This document shows, one piece after another, positions 19,524 to 27,708 of a stretch of 64,000 bases of DNA; position 1 is the first letter of the stretch, and each line of letters starts with the position of its first letter. The stretch is from Stieleria mannarensis (GTDB taxonomy: Bacteria > Planctomycetota > Planctomycetia > Pirellulales > Pirellulaceae). The translations under genes and the position numbers were made by a program. Below the pieces are notes generated by a model. That model did no database searches. It saw only the letters and a program-made list of their open reading frames with translations, and had not been told where the DNA came from. The DNA lies in assembly GCF_014154935.1 (NCBI RefSeq), contig NZ_JACEHH010000004.1:124001-188000 (forward strand), written 5' to 3'.

Positions 19524-20078
19524 ATGCAGAGCATCAACGTCAAGCGATTGGCCGAGTTGCGGCGTGGGGCGGAAATCGAGCTGATCGACGTCCGCATGCC
19601 GACCGAGTATCGTGAGGTCCACGCGGAGTGCGCCCGCAATGTTCCTCTGGAATCACTCGATCCGCAGCGTGTGATGGCGGAGCGCAACGGACAGGGCACC
19701 CAGCCGCTGTACGTCATCTGCCGCGGGGGGACACGTTCGTCACAGGCATGCCAGCGGTTCATTGACGCGGGGCATGAGAACGTGGTCAACGTCGAGGGCG
19801 GCACGCTGGCCTGGGACAAAGCGGGGTTGCCCGTCGTCCGCGGCAAGAAGTCGCTGTCGCTGCAACAACAGATGCAAATCACTGCGGGGACGTTGACGGT
19901 GCTGGGAGTCGTCTTGGCGCAGCTGGTTCACCCTTCCTTCATCGCGCTCTCGGGGTTCATCGGTGCGGGACTGATCTTTGCCGGTATCAGCGGATACTGC
20001 CCGATGTCATCGATGATCGCCCGGATGCCATGGAATCAGTGCGGCGACGGAGGTTGTGAAGGGTCATGTTCGGCCTAG
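19524..20078 (+). CDS. Membrane-linked rhodanese
   Basis: A 184-aa protein: an N-terminal rhodanese domain (about 1-110) with active-site loop CRGGTRS containing the persulfide-forming cysteine, followed by two membrane helices (about 118-160; ITAGTLTVLGVVLAQLVHPS, ALSGFIGAGLIFAGISGYCP) of the DUF2892 type and a Cys-rich tail (NQCGDGGCEGSCSA). It probably moves sulfane sulfur at the inner membrane. The Shine-Dalgarno GGGAG is 6 bp before the ATG. It overlaps the TauE/SafE gene by 13 bp. Confidence 0.88.
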   Translation: MQSINVKRLAELRRGAEIELIDVRMPTEYREVHAECARNVPLESLDPQRVMAERNGQGTQPLYVICRGGTRSSQACQRFIDAGHENVVNVEGGTLAWDKAGLPVVRGKKSLSLQQQMQITAGTLTVLGVVLAQLVHPSFIALSGFIGAGLIFAGISGYCPMSSMIARMPWNQCGDGGCEGSCSA

Positions 20079-20890
20079 CGGTCCTGTTTGGCTGTGTCGT
20101 CGGCTTTGCGTTGGGAATGACCGGTGGCGGCGGCGGCGTGTTCGCGGTGCCGCTGTTGGTCTACGGATTGGCGGTCCCGCCGCGTGAGGCGGTCGGGATT
20201 TCGCTGGCCGCGGTCGGCGGCACGGCGTTGTTTGGCGCGCTGCCGCGATTGATTCGCGGCGAGGTTGAATTGCGGACGGGGTTGTTATTTGCCATCGCCG
20301 GCATGCTGGGAGCCCCCGCGGGCGCCGCTCTGTCAAAGCGTGTCCCCGAGCAGGTGTTGTTGGTGATGTTTGCACTGCTGATGTTTGTCGTCGCGTTTCG
20401 GATGTGGACCAAAGCCAGGAACCCAAACGTTGCCAGCGGTGTTTGTGTGACGGAAAGCGAACCGGGGGCAGATCGAAGTGCGTGTCAGCGCGACGTCGAC
20501 GGAAAACTGCGTTTGACGTCCCGGTGTGCGCGGTTGTTGGTGTTTGTGGGCATGGTCACGGGAGTGCTGTCGGGCATGTTCGGCGTCGGCGGCGGCTTTG
20601 TGATTGTCCCGGCGCTGGTGTTGTTTAGCTCAATGGCGATTCATCAAGCGGTGGGGACATCATTGTTCGTGATCGTCTTGGTCAGCATCAGCGGAGTGGC
20701 ATCGCACTTGGCCGGCGGAAACGCTCTGTCGCCAAGCACGACGCTCCAGTTTTTTGCCGGAGGTGCCGTCGGCATGTGGTTGGGCGGCGTGGTCGCCGGA
20801 CATCTGAAAGGCCCGACGCTTCAAAAACTATTTTCGATCGCGGTCGTGTTGGTCGCGGTCTTTGTGATCATTCAATCGGTGGTGTTGTAG
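20066..20890 (+). CDS. TauE/SafE-family sulfite/organosulfur exporter
   Basis: A 274-aa polytopic membrane protein with two repeats beginning GFALGMTGGGGGVFAVPLLV and GVLSGMFGVGGGFVIVPALV, the Gly-rich signatures of the TauE/SafE (DUF81) family. A hydrophilic loop (about 120-150) separates the halves. Family members export sulfite, sulfonates or related anions. Its position between a rhodanese and a persulfide-dioxygenase-like enzyme suggests export of sulfite or thiosulfate made by that enzyme. AAGGG precedes the ATG closely within the end of the rhodanese gene, consistent with coupled translation. Confidence 0.9.
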   Translation: MFGLAVLFGCVVGFALGMTGGGGGVFAVPLLVYGLAVPPREAVGISLAAVGGTALFGALPRLIRGEVELRTGLLFAIAGMLGAPAGAALSKRVPEQVLLVMFALLMFVVAFRMWTKARNPNVASGVCVTESEPGADRSACQRDVDGKLRLTSRCARLLVFVGMVTGVLSGMFGVGGGFVIVPALVLFSSMAIHQAVGTSLFVIVLVSISGVASHLAGGNALSPSTTLQFFAGGAVGMWLGGVVAGHLKGPTLQKLFSIAVVLVAVFVIIQSVVL

Positions 20891-20923
20891 TCCAATCCCG
20901 TCACGTTAGGGGAGAAAACGAAC

Positions 20924-22348
20924 ATGTTGCTCAAGTATTTTTACGACCAGAAACTTGCCCACGCGTCCTACTTGGTCGGCTGCCAGCGCGGCGGCGTCGC
21001 GGTGGTGATCGATCCGGGCCGCGACATCGACCAGTACCTGGCGGCGGCAGAACGAGACGGCGTCAAAGTGGCCGCGGTTGCCGAGACTCATATTCATGCC
21101 GACTACGTTTCCGGTGCCCGTGAGCTTGCCGATCGAGTGGGCGCCAAGCTCTACGTTTCCGATGAAGGTCCCGACGATTGGAAGTATCAGTACGTCGATG
21201 GATACGACAATCAGCGTTTGCATGACGGAGACCATTTCATGATCGGCAATGTCCGCTTCGACGTCATTCACACGCCCGGCCACACGCCCGAGAGCATCTC
21301 GTTCGTCTTGACCGACCAAGGGGGTGGCGCCGATCAACCGATGGGAATTTTCACCGGTGACTTTGTGTTCGTCGGTTCGATCGGTCGGCCCGACCTGCTC
21401 GAAGAAGCGGCAGGGATGATGGGGACGGCCCAAGCCGGTGCCCGCGATTTGTTCCATTCGGTCCAGCGGTTCAAGACACTGCCCGACTACTTACAAGTCT
21501 GGCCCGCTCACGGTGCCGGCAGTGCGTGCGGCAAGGGACTCGGCGCAATCCCATCGTCGACGGTGGGCTACGAAAAACGATTTAATCCCGCGCTTCAACA
21601 CAACGACCCGGAACTGTTCGTCAAGTACATCTTGGCCGATCAGCCAGAGGCGCCCAAATACTTTGCCGTCATGAAACGGGTGAACAAAGAGGGGCCACGG
21701 ATCCTGGGGGCGGGACATCGACACGCGATGCTCGACGTGGCGGGCCTGTCCGATGCGATCGGCTCGGGGACGGTCGTCGATCTGACGCCATCGCCGGAGT
21801 ATGCCCAGGGACATGTGCCGGGGACGATCAACATCCCTCTTGAGATGCTGGCGACGTGGGCTGGCTGGCTGGTCGATTATGACCGCCCGACCTACCTGAT
21901 TTGCCAGCCGGATCAATTAGAAGAAGCGGCACGCGTGTTGCAAAAGATCGGCGTCGACGACATCGCCGGCGGGTTTGACGCCGAATCGGTCAAAGCATCC
22001 GGCTCGGCGATCGAAACCTACGCCAACGGGTCGTCGGCCGATCTGGTCCACAGCATCGAAACGGGTGACGTGCAAGTGATCGACGTTCGATCCCAGGAGG
22101 AATGGAACGGCGGACACATCGAACACGCCAGACATCATTTCCTGGGACGTCTTCCAGAGACGGCAGAGCAACTGCCGCGCGACCAGACGCTGGTCATCCA
22201 GTGTCTCGCTGGTGCCCGATCGGCGATCGCGGCAAGTGTCCTGCAAGCGGCGGGTTGGAAAAATGTCATCAACCTTTCCGGCGGGTACAAGGCGTGGAAA
22301 GCGGACGGCTATCCAAGCGTGAAAGACGAACCGGCGACGGTCGGATAA
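20924..22348 (+). CDS. Persulfide dioxygenase-like metallo-beta-lactamase fused to two rhodanese domains
   Basis: A 474-aa protein. The N-terminal MBL-fold domain (about 1-250) has the metal motif THIHADYVSG and the later HTPGHTPES and FTGDFVFVG segments of ETHE1/Blh-type persulfide dioxygenases, which oxidise glutathione persulfide to sulfite. Two C-terminal rhodanese domains follow: the first (about 265-350) has LICQPDQLEEA in place of a proper active loop and is probably inactive; the second (about 370-470) has QCLAGARSA with the catalytic Cys. GGGGAG lies about 10 bp before the ATG. This architecture is known from bacterial H2S-oxidation operons. Confidence 0.92.
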   Translation: MLLKYFYDQKLAHASYLVGCQRGGVAVVIDPGRDIDQYLAAAERDGVKVAAVAETHIHADYVSGARELADRVGAKLYVSDEGPDDWKYQYVDGYDNQRLHDGDHFMIGNVRFDVIHTPGHTPESISFVLTDQGGGADQPMGIFTGDFVFVGSIGRPDLLEEAAGMMGTAQAGARDLFHSVQRFKTLPDYLQVWPAHGAGSACGKGLGAIPSSTVGYEKRFNPALQHNDPELFVKYILADQPEAPKYFAVMKRVNKEGPRILGAGHRHAMLDVAGLSDAIGSGTVVDLTPSPEYAQGHVPGTINIPLEMLATWAGWLVDYDRPTYLICQPDQLEEAARVLQKIGVDDIAGGFDAESVKASGSAIETYANGSSADLVHSIETGDVQVIDVRSQEEWNGGHIEHARHHFLGRLPETAEQLPRDQTLVIQCLAGARSAIAASVLQAAGWKNVINLSGGYKAWKADGYPSVKDEPATVG

Positions 22349-22367
22349 CAAAACATCCCCTTAAACG

Positions 22368-23459
22368 ATGGAAAAACCACTGATGAATGTCACATCAAGG
22401 ATTCAACGAATCGCGATTGCATGCGGGATCATGTTGGTAGGATCAGTGCGAGCGAATTCGCAAGACCTTCAACCGCTTCCGCCATCCGCCTCCGAGCATA
22501 GCGATTCGCCTGAAATGATCGAACTCGGGAAAAAGCTCTATTTTGATCCCCGGCTGTCGGCAACCGGGACGGTTTCGTGCAACACCTGTCACAATCTGAT
22601 GGAAGGCGGCGACGACGGACGCCCGACGTCGATGGGAGTGGACGGTCTGACCGGGCCGCGTAATGCACCGACCGTTTGGAACTCGGTCTTCCAAGCGTCG
22701 CAGTTTTGGGACGGCCGTGCGGCAACGTTGGCAGACCAAGCCAAGGGGCCGATGGTCGCCGATGTCGAGATGGGGATGTCCGGTCATGATCAAGTGATCG
22801 ATCGAATCAACACGATCCCCGGATACGTCCGCGAATTCGAGATCGTGTTCGGCTCAAACGAGGCGGTCACGATTGAACACGCGGTCAAGGCCATTGCGGC
22901 GTTTGAACGCACGCTGATCACACCGAATTCCGCGCTCGACCTGTACCTTTTGGGAAACAAAAATGCGATGAGCGATGTTCAAGTCCGCGGCATGGAACTG
23001 TTTGAGTCGATCGGATGCACCGAGTGTCATTCCGGCCCGGCGCTCAACGGGTGGCAGCCCGGCGGCGATGCGGATTTCGCCGAGTTTCCTCGCGTGACCG
23101 ATTCGCCCTATGTGAAAAAACATGACTTGAGTTCTGATATCGGGCGATCCAACGCGACGGGGGATCGCAGACATGACCATTATTTCAAAACGCCGACTTT
23201 GCGGAACATCACACTGACGGCCCCCTATTTGCACAACGGACGTGTCGACTCCCTGTCGGAGGCGATTCGTGTGATGGCCGGTACCCAATTGGACATGGAA
23301 TTGAGTGACGACGAAGTGAGCGAACTGGTAGCATTCATGACCGCATTGGAGGGCCAGTTTCCAGAGATCACTCTCCCACGCTTGCCCTCTCAATCTGGCG
23401 AATCGGTGCTGCGAAACCCGGAAGCCGGCACGGCCGAGGGCAGCGCGGCGGGGCACTGA
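22368..23459 (+). CDS. Di-heme cytochrome c peroxidase
   Basis: A 363-aa periplasmic enzyme of the CcpA/MauG superfamily that reduces hydrogen peroxide with electrons from small c-type cytochromes. A signal peptide (RIQRIAIACGIMLVGSVRA) precedes the mature protein. Two heme c sites are visible, CNTCH (about residue 70) and CTECH (about 221), with the family segments GPRNAPTVWNSVF, FWDGRAATLADQA and TPTLRNITLTAPYLHNG. It starts 20 bp after the rhodanese fusion; ATG 22368 or 22383 could be used, neither with a strong Shine-Dalgarno. The location suggests peroxide defence linked to sulfur oxidation. Confidence 0.93.
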   Translation: MEKPLMNVTSRIQRIAIACGIMLVGSVRANSQDLQPLPPSASEHSDSPEMIELGKKLYFDPRLSATGTVSCNTCHNLMEGGDDGRPTSMGVDGLTGPRNAPTVWNSVFQASQFWDGRAATLADQAKGPMVADVEMGMSGHDQVIDRINTIPGYVREFEIVFGSNEAVTIEHAVKAIAAFERTLITPNSALDLYLLGNKNAMSDVQVRGMELFESIGCTECHSGPALNGWQPGGDADFAEFPRVTDSPYVKKHDLSSDIGRSNATGDRRHDHYFKTPTLRNITLTAPYLHNGRVDSLSEAIRVMAGTQLDMELSDDEVSELVAFMTALEGQFPEITLPRLPSQSGESVLRNPEAGTAEGSAAGH

Positions 23460-23507
23460 ACGCAAACGCCATTTTTTTATCAACTACCTTGAATTGGAGA
23501 CAAAAGG

Positions 23508-23972
23508 ATGACAACGACACAGACGATCGAAAACTTGCAAAAAGCTCTGTCGATGGAACTCACCGCAGTGCACCAATACCAGCTTCATGCCTGCGTCCTG
23601 GACGACTGGGGGATGGGGCTGTTGGCGACGAAGATGCGAGAAGAGATGCAGGAGGAGCTCGGGCATTCACAGGAGTATCTGGAGCGGATCCTGTTTCTCA
23701 GCGGCGAGCCACGGCTGGAGCTTGAAAAACTGCCCGTTCGAGCAGGCTCATTGAAGGAGATGTTTGAAATGGATCTCGCCGACGAAAAGGAAGCGATCGA
23801 GTTCTACACGTCGGCATCGTTTCGCGCGATGGACGACCGCGACATCGGGACTCGCCAGCTGTTCGAAAAGATCGCTCTGGATGAAGAGGGGCACATGAGC
23901 TGGTTGGAGCTGCAATTGGACTTGCTCGATCGGATGGGCGAACCGGCGTTTATCGCCAAGTACATGGGCTGA
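23508..23972 (+). CDS. Bacterioferritin-like ferritin
   Basis: A 154-aa four-helix ferritin-like protein. The ferroxidase-type residues are visible as SMELTAVHQYQLH, REEMQEELGHSQEYLERI, LADEKEAIEFYT and DEEGHMSWLELQLD, giving the E...ExxH...E...ExxH pattern. Length matches bacterioferritin (about 155-160). It probably oxidises and stores iron, lowering Fenton chemistry alongside the peroxidase encoded 48 bp upstream. AAAGG lies just before the ATG. It is the last gene of the cluster; a palindromic repeat follows at 24015. Confidence 0.9.
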   Translation: MTTTQTIENLQKALSMELTAVHQYQLHACVLDDWGMGLLATKMREEMQEELGHSQEYLERILFLSGEPRLELEKLPVRAGSLKEMFEMDLADEKEAIEFYTSASFRAMDDRDIGTRQLFEKIALDEEGHMSWLELQLDLLDRMGEPAFIAKYMG

Positions 23973-24014
23973 CAGGCGCTTGATTCGAGAATGATCGTGG
24001 ATCGCTGTGCGAAT

Positions 24015-24078
24015 GTAGCAACCTTCGCCAGAAGGTGGTTCCCCGGCATTTTCGACGCCGGCATCGAACGTTGCGACG
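24015..24078. repeat. Dispersed palindromic repeat, copy 1 of 3
   Basis: It contains accttcgccagaaggtgg followed by ccccggcattttcgacgcc, closely matching copies at 38461 and 58579. The left half is well conserved; the right arm has diverged. It lies between bfr-like and C45-peptidase genes. Confidence 0.7.
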
Positions 24079-24157
24079 TCAAAGTCCCCGACGAGGCGTC
24101 AGAGTGTACAATCGCGTTTTCCGATAGAGATGGATCCGATCATTCAGGAGCGCGATC

Positions 24158-26026
24158 GTGTTGCAGAGACTCGGTGATGTTTGTCGAACCGCGCGAGCTT
24201 GGTTGTGCCGCGTGCCTTCGGCGATTTTGTTTGCGTTTGTGTTGGTGCTGGTATCGAGCCCCACGTTCGGCGCTGATGTCGCGACGACGACCGACCCACT
24301 GACGGAGCGGTTACGGCCCTACTTGCAGGTGCTTTCAGGGCAGCAGCAGGAGTTCGAGATCCGCTGTCGGGCAGAGGTTCCGATCGATGGCAACGCCGAA
24401 ACGATTCAAATTCGTTTGGCGCGTCATGACCGGGATTTATTTGACCTGGATCTGACGCACCGCGACTACGAAGCGCGGATTCGTCACCGCACGGAGGGGA
24501 CGGCGTTGGCTCTTCCCAAGCACAATGTGGTCTTCGTCGGCCGCGGGCAGGCTGCGGCGGCGGATTCGCTTTCCCCGGCCGGTTTGACACAGCGATTGGT
24601 GTCAACGCGAACAACCGTCTCGACGTACCTGCCCCTGCTGGCCTACCCCGATGCATCTGCCGTCACGGCGGCACTGAAATCACTCGCCGGCATCACGTAT
24701 GACGCGCAAGCGAGTCGGGGGCGTCTGGACGATTCGGCGACGTTCGCCTTTGAAGCCGATGGTTCGTTGGTCGTCCGAACCGACGAGGCGGTCGTCACGC
24801 TCGCGATTTCCACCGCAAACGCGACGCCGGCTGGGCTGGACGACTGGCCCGGCATGAAGCATTCGCACGTCCCGCGAGAAGAGTTGGAACGCACGTTGGT
24901 TCGTGGGGTCCGGCGGGCCCTGGAAATCTTGTCGCCGTCTAAGGTGTTAACCAGTCCCAGTCAACGTGAGCGGCAAACCGATCATGGGCGATTGCAATGG
25001 ATCGACGGACATCGTGTCGTGTTGCTCTCCGGTTCGCCTGAGGAAATCGGACGCGCCCACGGCGAATTGCTGGCCGACGAGGCTCAGGCCTGTATCGATT
25101 CGGTGCTGCACACCTTCGGCACGGTCCAAACGATTCGCACCGGCCGATGGTTTCGTCATGATTTAGACGCGGCGTTTGCACGTTTGTCGCCACACATCCC
25201 GCAGCGCCATCGGATCGAGACGCGTGCGATGGCTCGTGCACTGGGGCTGGATGAAGACCTGATCGATTCGTTAAACGTCTTTCCCGAACTGTTCCACTGC
25301 AGCGGCTTTGCGGTCTTTGGCGATGCGACCCGCGATGGAAAGCTGTACCACGGCCGGGTGTTGGATTACATGACCACGATCGGACTGCAAGACGCGGCGA
25401 CCACCTTCATCGTTGCCGCCGACGGCCAGATCTCCTTTGCCAACGTCGGTTACGCCGGGTTCATCGGCAGCGTCAGCGGCATGAATGCCGAAGCGATCTC
25501 GCTGGGTGAGATGGGCGGTGGCGGTGAAGGCCGATGGGACGGGGTGCCGATGGCGACGTTGATGCGACGGGCACTCGAAGAGTGCCGCACGCTGGATGAA
25601 GTGATGACGTTGTGGCGCGAGAGCTCACGAACATGTGAGTATTACTATGTGTTTGCCGACGGCAAAACGAATCGTGCGGTGGGCGTGGCCGCCGATCCCG
25701 ATTCGATCGAGTTCATTCAGCCCGGTCAGGCTGATCCGCGATTGGGCGACGGCATCGGTGATGCTGTCGTGCTGTCGGCCGGGGAGCGTTTGAAAACCTT
25801 GCGCGAGCGAGTTCATCAGCAACACGGCCAGATCGATGCCGAGGTGGGCAAATGGCTGATGAGCCGGCCGGTCGCGATGCAGTCCAATCTGCACAACGTG
25901 TTGTTTGTTCCCGCCGATCAAGTGATGTACGTCGCCAACGCCGACCACCACCATCCCGCCGCGGATCGACCCTACGTGCGATTGGACCTGCGGGCATTGC
26001 TGCATTCGATCGGAGGCCACAATTGA
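24158..26026 (+). CDS. C45-family (acyl-transferase type) peptidase, secreted
   Basis: A 622-aa protein starting at GTG with AGGAG 8 bp upstream. A signal peptide (FVLVLVSSPTFGA end) is followed by an N-terminal region of unknown function (about 45-285), then a C45/AAT Ntn-hydrolase domain (about 290-600). In that domain RVVLLSGSPEEIGRAHGELL and ELFHCSGFAVFGDATRDGKL match the family, with the Cys in HCSGF as likely nucleophile. C45 proteins include penicillin acyl-transferases, but most bacterial relatives are uncharacterised amidohydrolases. In Ntn enzymes the Cys is exposed by autocleavage, which would release the N-terminal part. Confidence 0.8.
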   Translation: MLQRLGDVCRTARAWLCRVPSAILFAFVLVLVSSPTFGADVATTTDPLTERLRPYLQVLSGQQQEFEIRCRAEVPIDGNAETIQIRLARHDRDLFDLDLTHRDYEARIRHRTEGTALALPKHNVVFVGRGQAAAADSLSPAGLTQRLVSTRTTVSTYLPLLAYPDASAVTAALKSLAGITYDAQASRGRLDDSATFAFEADGSLVVRTDEAVVTLAISTANATPAGLDDWPGMKHSHVPREELERTLVRGVRRALEILSPSKVLTSPSQRERQTDHGRLQWIDGHRVVLLSGSPEEIGRAHGELLADEAQACIDSVLHTFGTVQTIRTGRWFRHDLDAAFARLSPHIPQRHRIETRAMARALGLDEDLIDSLNVFPELFHCSGFAVFGDATRDGKLYHGRVLDYMTTIGLQDAATTFIVAADGQISFANVGYAGFIGSVSGMNAEAISLGEMGGGGEGRWDGVPMATLMRRALEECRTLDEVMTLWRESSRTCEYYYVFADGKTNRAVGVAADPDSIEFIQPGQADPRLGDGIGDAVVLSAGERLKTLRERVHQQHGQIDAEVGKWLMSRPVAMQSNLHNVLFVPADQVMYVANADHHHPAADRPYVRLDLRALLHSIGGHN

Positions 26027-26081
26027 ATCCCAACAACCGACAGCGAGTGTGCTTTCAAGCGTGGCGACCCAGAGTCGAATC

Positions 26082-27620
26082 ATGCCGATGAATGAACGAG
26101 TCGAGGGAATTGAACTGCCGCGGCCGCGGTCGGCGGAGACGCAAGCCGCCAAGTGGCAACGGGCGCGATCGCGTACCGACGCACACTATCAATCGCAATT
26201 GCTGGACAGCGTTCAGGAATCATTGATCGGCACCAACTTGGAGGGCGAGGTGACGTACTGGGGCCGGGGGGCCGAACAGTTGTACGGATATTCGGCCGAG
26301 GAGGTGATTGGCAAATCTGTCACCTTCATCGTTCAACCGGACGAGGAGCACGTCGAACGCGAACGCATGCGGCAGGTGTTCGAAACGGGGTCGTGGAAAG
26401 GCGTCTACCAGCAACGACGAAAAGACGGCACGATATTCTGGGCATCGACCATCATTTCGTTGGTCACCGATGAATCCGGCAAACCGACGGGGTTTATCGG
26501 AATCGATATCGACATCACCGATCAGAAACGGGCCCGCGAGGAACTGGATCAACTGAATCTGGCGATCGAAAATGCGATGCAAGGCATCTCGCGACTCGAT
26601 CGCGAAGGGCGATTCGTCATGGTCAAACCGCAGTACGCCCAGATGCTGGGGTATCGGCCCGAAGAGCTGCTCGGCCAGTCGTGGACCGTGACGGTCCCGG
26701 CGGACAGCGAACCGCTCGCGCGCGAGGGTTACGAAGCAATGTTGCGTGACGGCCGTACGACACTCGAATGCGGTGCACTGCGGAAGGACGGATCGGTTTT
26801 CTTCAAACAGTTGCTGTTGGTCAAATCGTACGATGAACTCGGGCGGCACGACGGCCATTACTGTTTCATGAGCGATGTCACCAAACGCAAACAGGCGGAG
26901 ATTCAGCTGAGAGAAAAAGAATCGCAACTCGCTCACATCTCTCGGCTCTCGACGATGGGTGAATTGGTCGCCGGGATCGCGCACGAGATCAATCAACCGC
27001 TATATTCGATCGCCAACTTTGCGGCGGTGGCCGAGAAGAAACTCGAGGCGTTTGACGACCAGTTGGGAGAAAGTTTACGCGAGCTGAATCAATTGATTGC
27101 CCAACAGGCGGTTCATGCCGGTGAGATTATCAAGCGACTCCGAGCGTTCGTCGGCAAGACGGACGGCGTGCGGTCACCGCTGGACATGAACGCGGTTGTC
27201 CGTGATGCCGTGGCGATTCTGGCTCCACTGGTGCACAGCACGAACGCCTCGATCGGGCTTGAATTGTCTTCGTCGCCCGTGGTGGTTCATGCCGATCGGG
27301 TGCAGCTGGAACAGGTGGTCGTCAATCTGGTGCGCAACGCTTTGGAAGCGGTCGCTGATCGTGAGCTTCGCTCGATCACGGTCCGAACCTCGCTGGCGGG
27401 ATCGACGGTCCAGGTGGCGGTGGAAGACACGGGGACCGGGGTGTCGAAGGATGAGAAAGAAAAGCTGTTCGATGCGTTTTTCACGTCCAAATCAACCGGG
27501 CTGGGGATGGGACTGTCGGTCAGCCGAACGATCATCGAAGCTCACGGGGGCCGCATCTGGGCGACCGACCGTCCCGGCGGAGGTTTGATCTTGCAGTTCA
27601 CGATGATGTCGAGCCTTTAG
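26082..27620 (+). CDS. PAS-PAS sensor histidine kinase
   Basis: A 512-aa soluble kinase. PAS 1 (about 35-150; GYSAEEVIGKSVTF) and PAS 2 (about 160-275; GYRPEELLGQSWTV) precede a HisKA domain with phospho-acceptor His in GIAHEINQPLYSIANF and a HATPase domain (NLVRNALEAV, DTGTGVSK, GLGMGLSVSRTIIEAHGG). The layout is that of FixL/NtrB-like kinases, but no heme-binding PAS feature is evident. ATG 26082 is chosen over an upstream GTG (26049). No response regulator is adjacent, so it is an orphan kinase. Its stop TAG coincides with the start of a palindromic repeat. Confidence 0.9.
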   Translation: MPMNERVEGIELPRPRSAETQAAKWQRARSRTDAHYQSQLLDSVQESLIGTNLEGEVTYWGRGAEQLYGYSAEEVIGKSVTFIVQPDEEHVERERMRQVFETGSWKGVYQQRRKDGTIFWASTIISLVTDESGKPTGFIGIDIDITDQKRAREELDQLNLAIENAMQGISRLDREGRFVMVKPQYAQMLGYRPEELLGQSWTVTVPADSEPLAREGYEAMLRDGRTTLECGALRKDGSVFFKQLLLVKSYDELGRHDGHYCFMSDVTKRKQAEIQLREKESQLAHISRLSTMGELVAGIAHEINQPLYSIANFAAVAEKKLEAFDDQLGESLRELNQLIAQQAVHAGEIIKRLRAFVGKTDGVRSPLDMNAVVRDAVAILAPLVHSTNASIGLELSSSPVVVHADRVQLEQVVVNLVRNALEAVADRELRSITVRTSLAGSTVQVAVEDTGTGVSKDEKEKLFDAFFTSKSTGLGMGLSVSRTIIEAHGGRIWATDRPGGGLILQFTMMSSL

Positions 27621-27676
27621 GCGATTTCCCTTTCGCTGCGAAGCAGCGACCCAAGCGGCTCAAGCCTGGACACCAG
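27618..27676. repeat. Palindromic repeat between convergent genes, second copy of the 10491 family
   Basis: Read on the minus strand, it begins ctggtgtccaggcttgagcc and ends gggaaatcgccta, as in the copy at 10491-10621. The core tcgctgc-gaa-gcagcga is a perfect 7-bp stem. The kinase stop codon TAG (27618-27620) is the first three bases of the element. Confidence 0.75.
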
Positions 27677-27708
27677 CGCCGAGACGCGCACGATGGTTTC
27701 CGGTGCAA

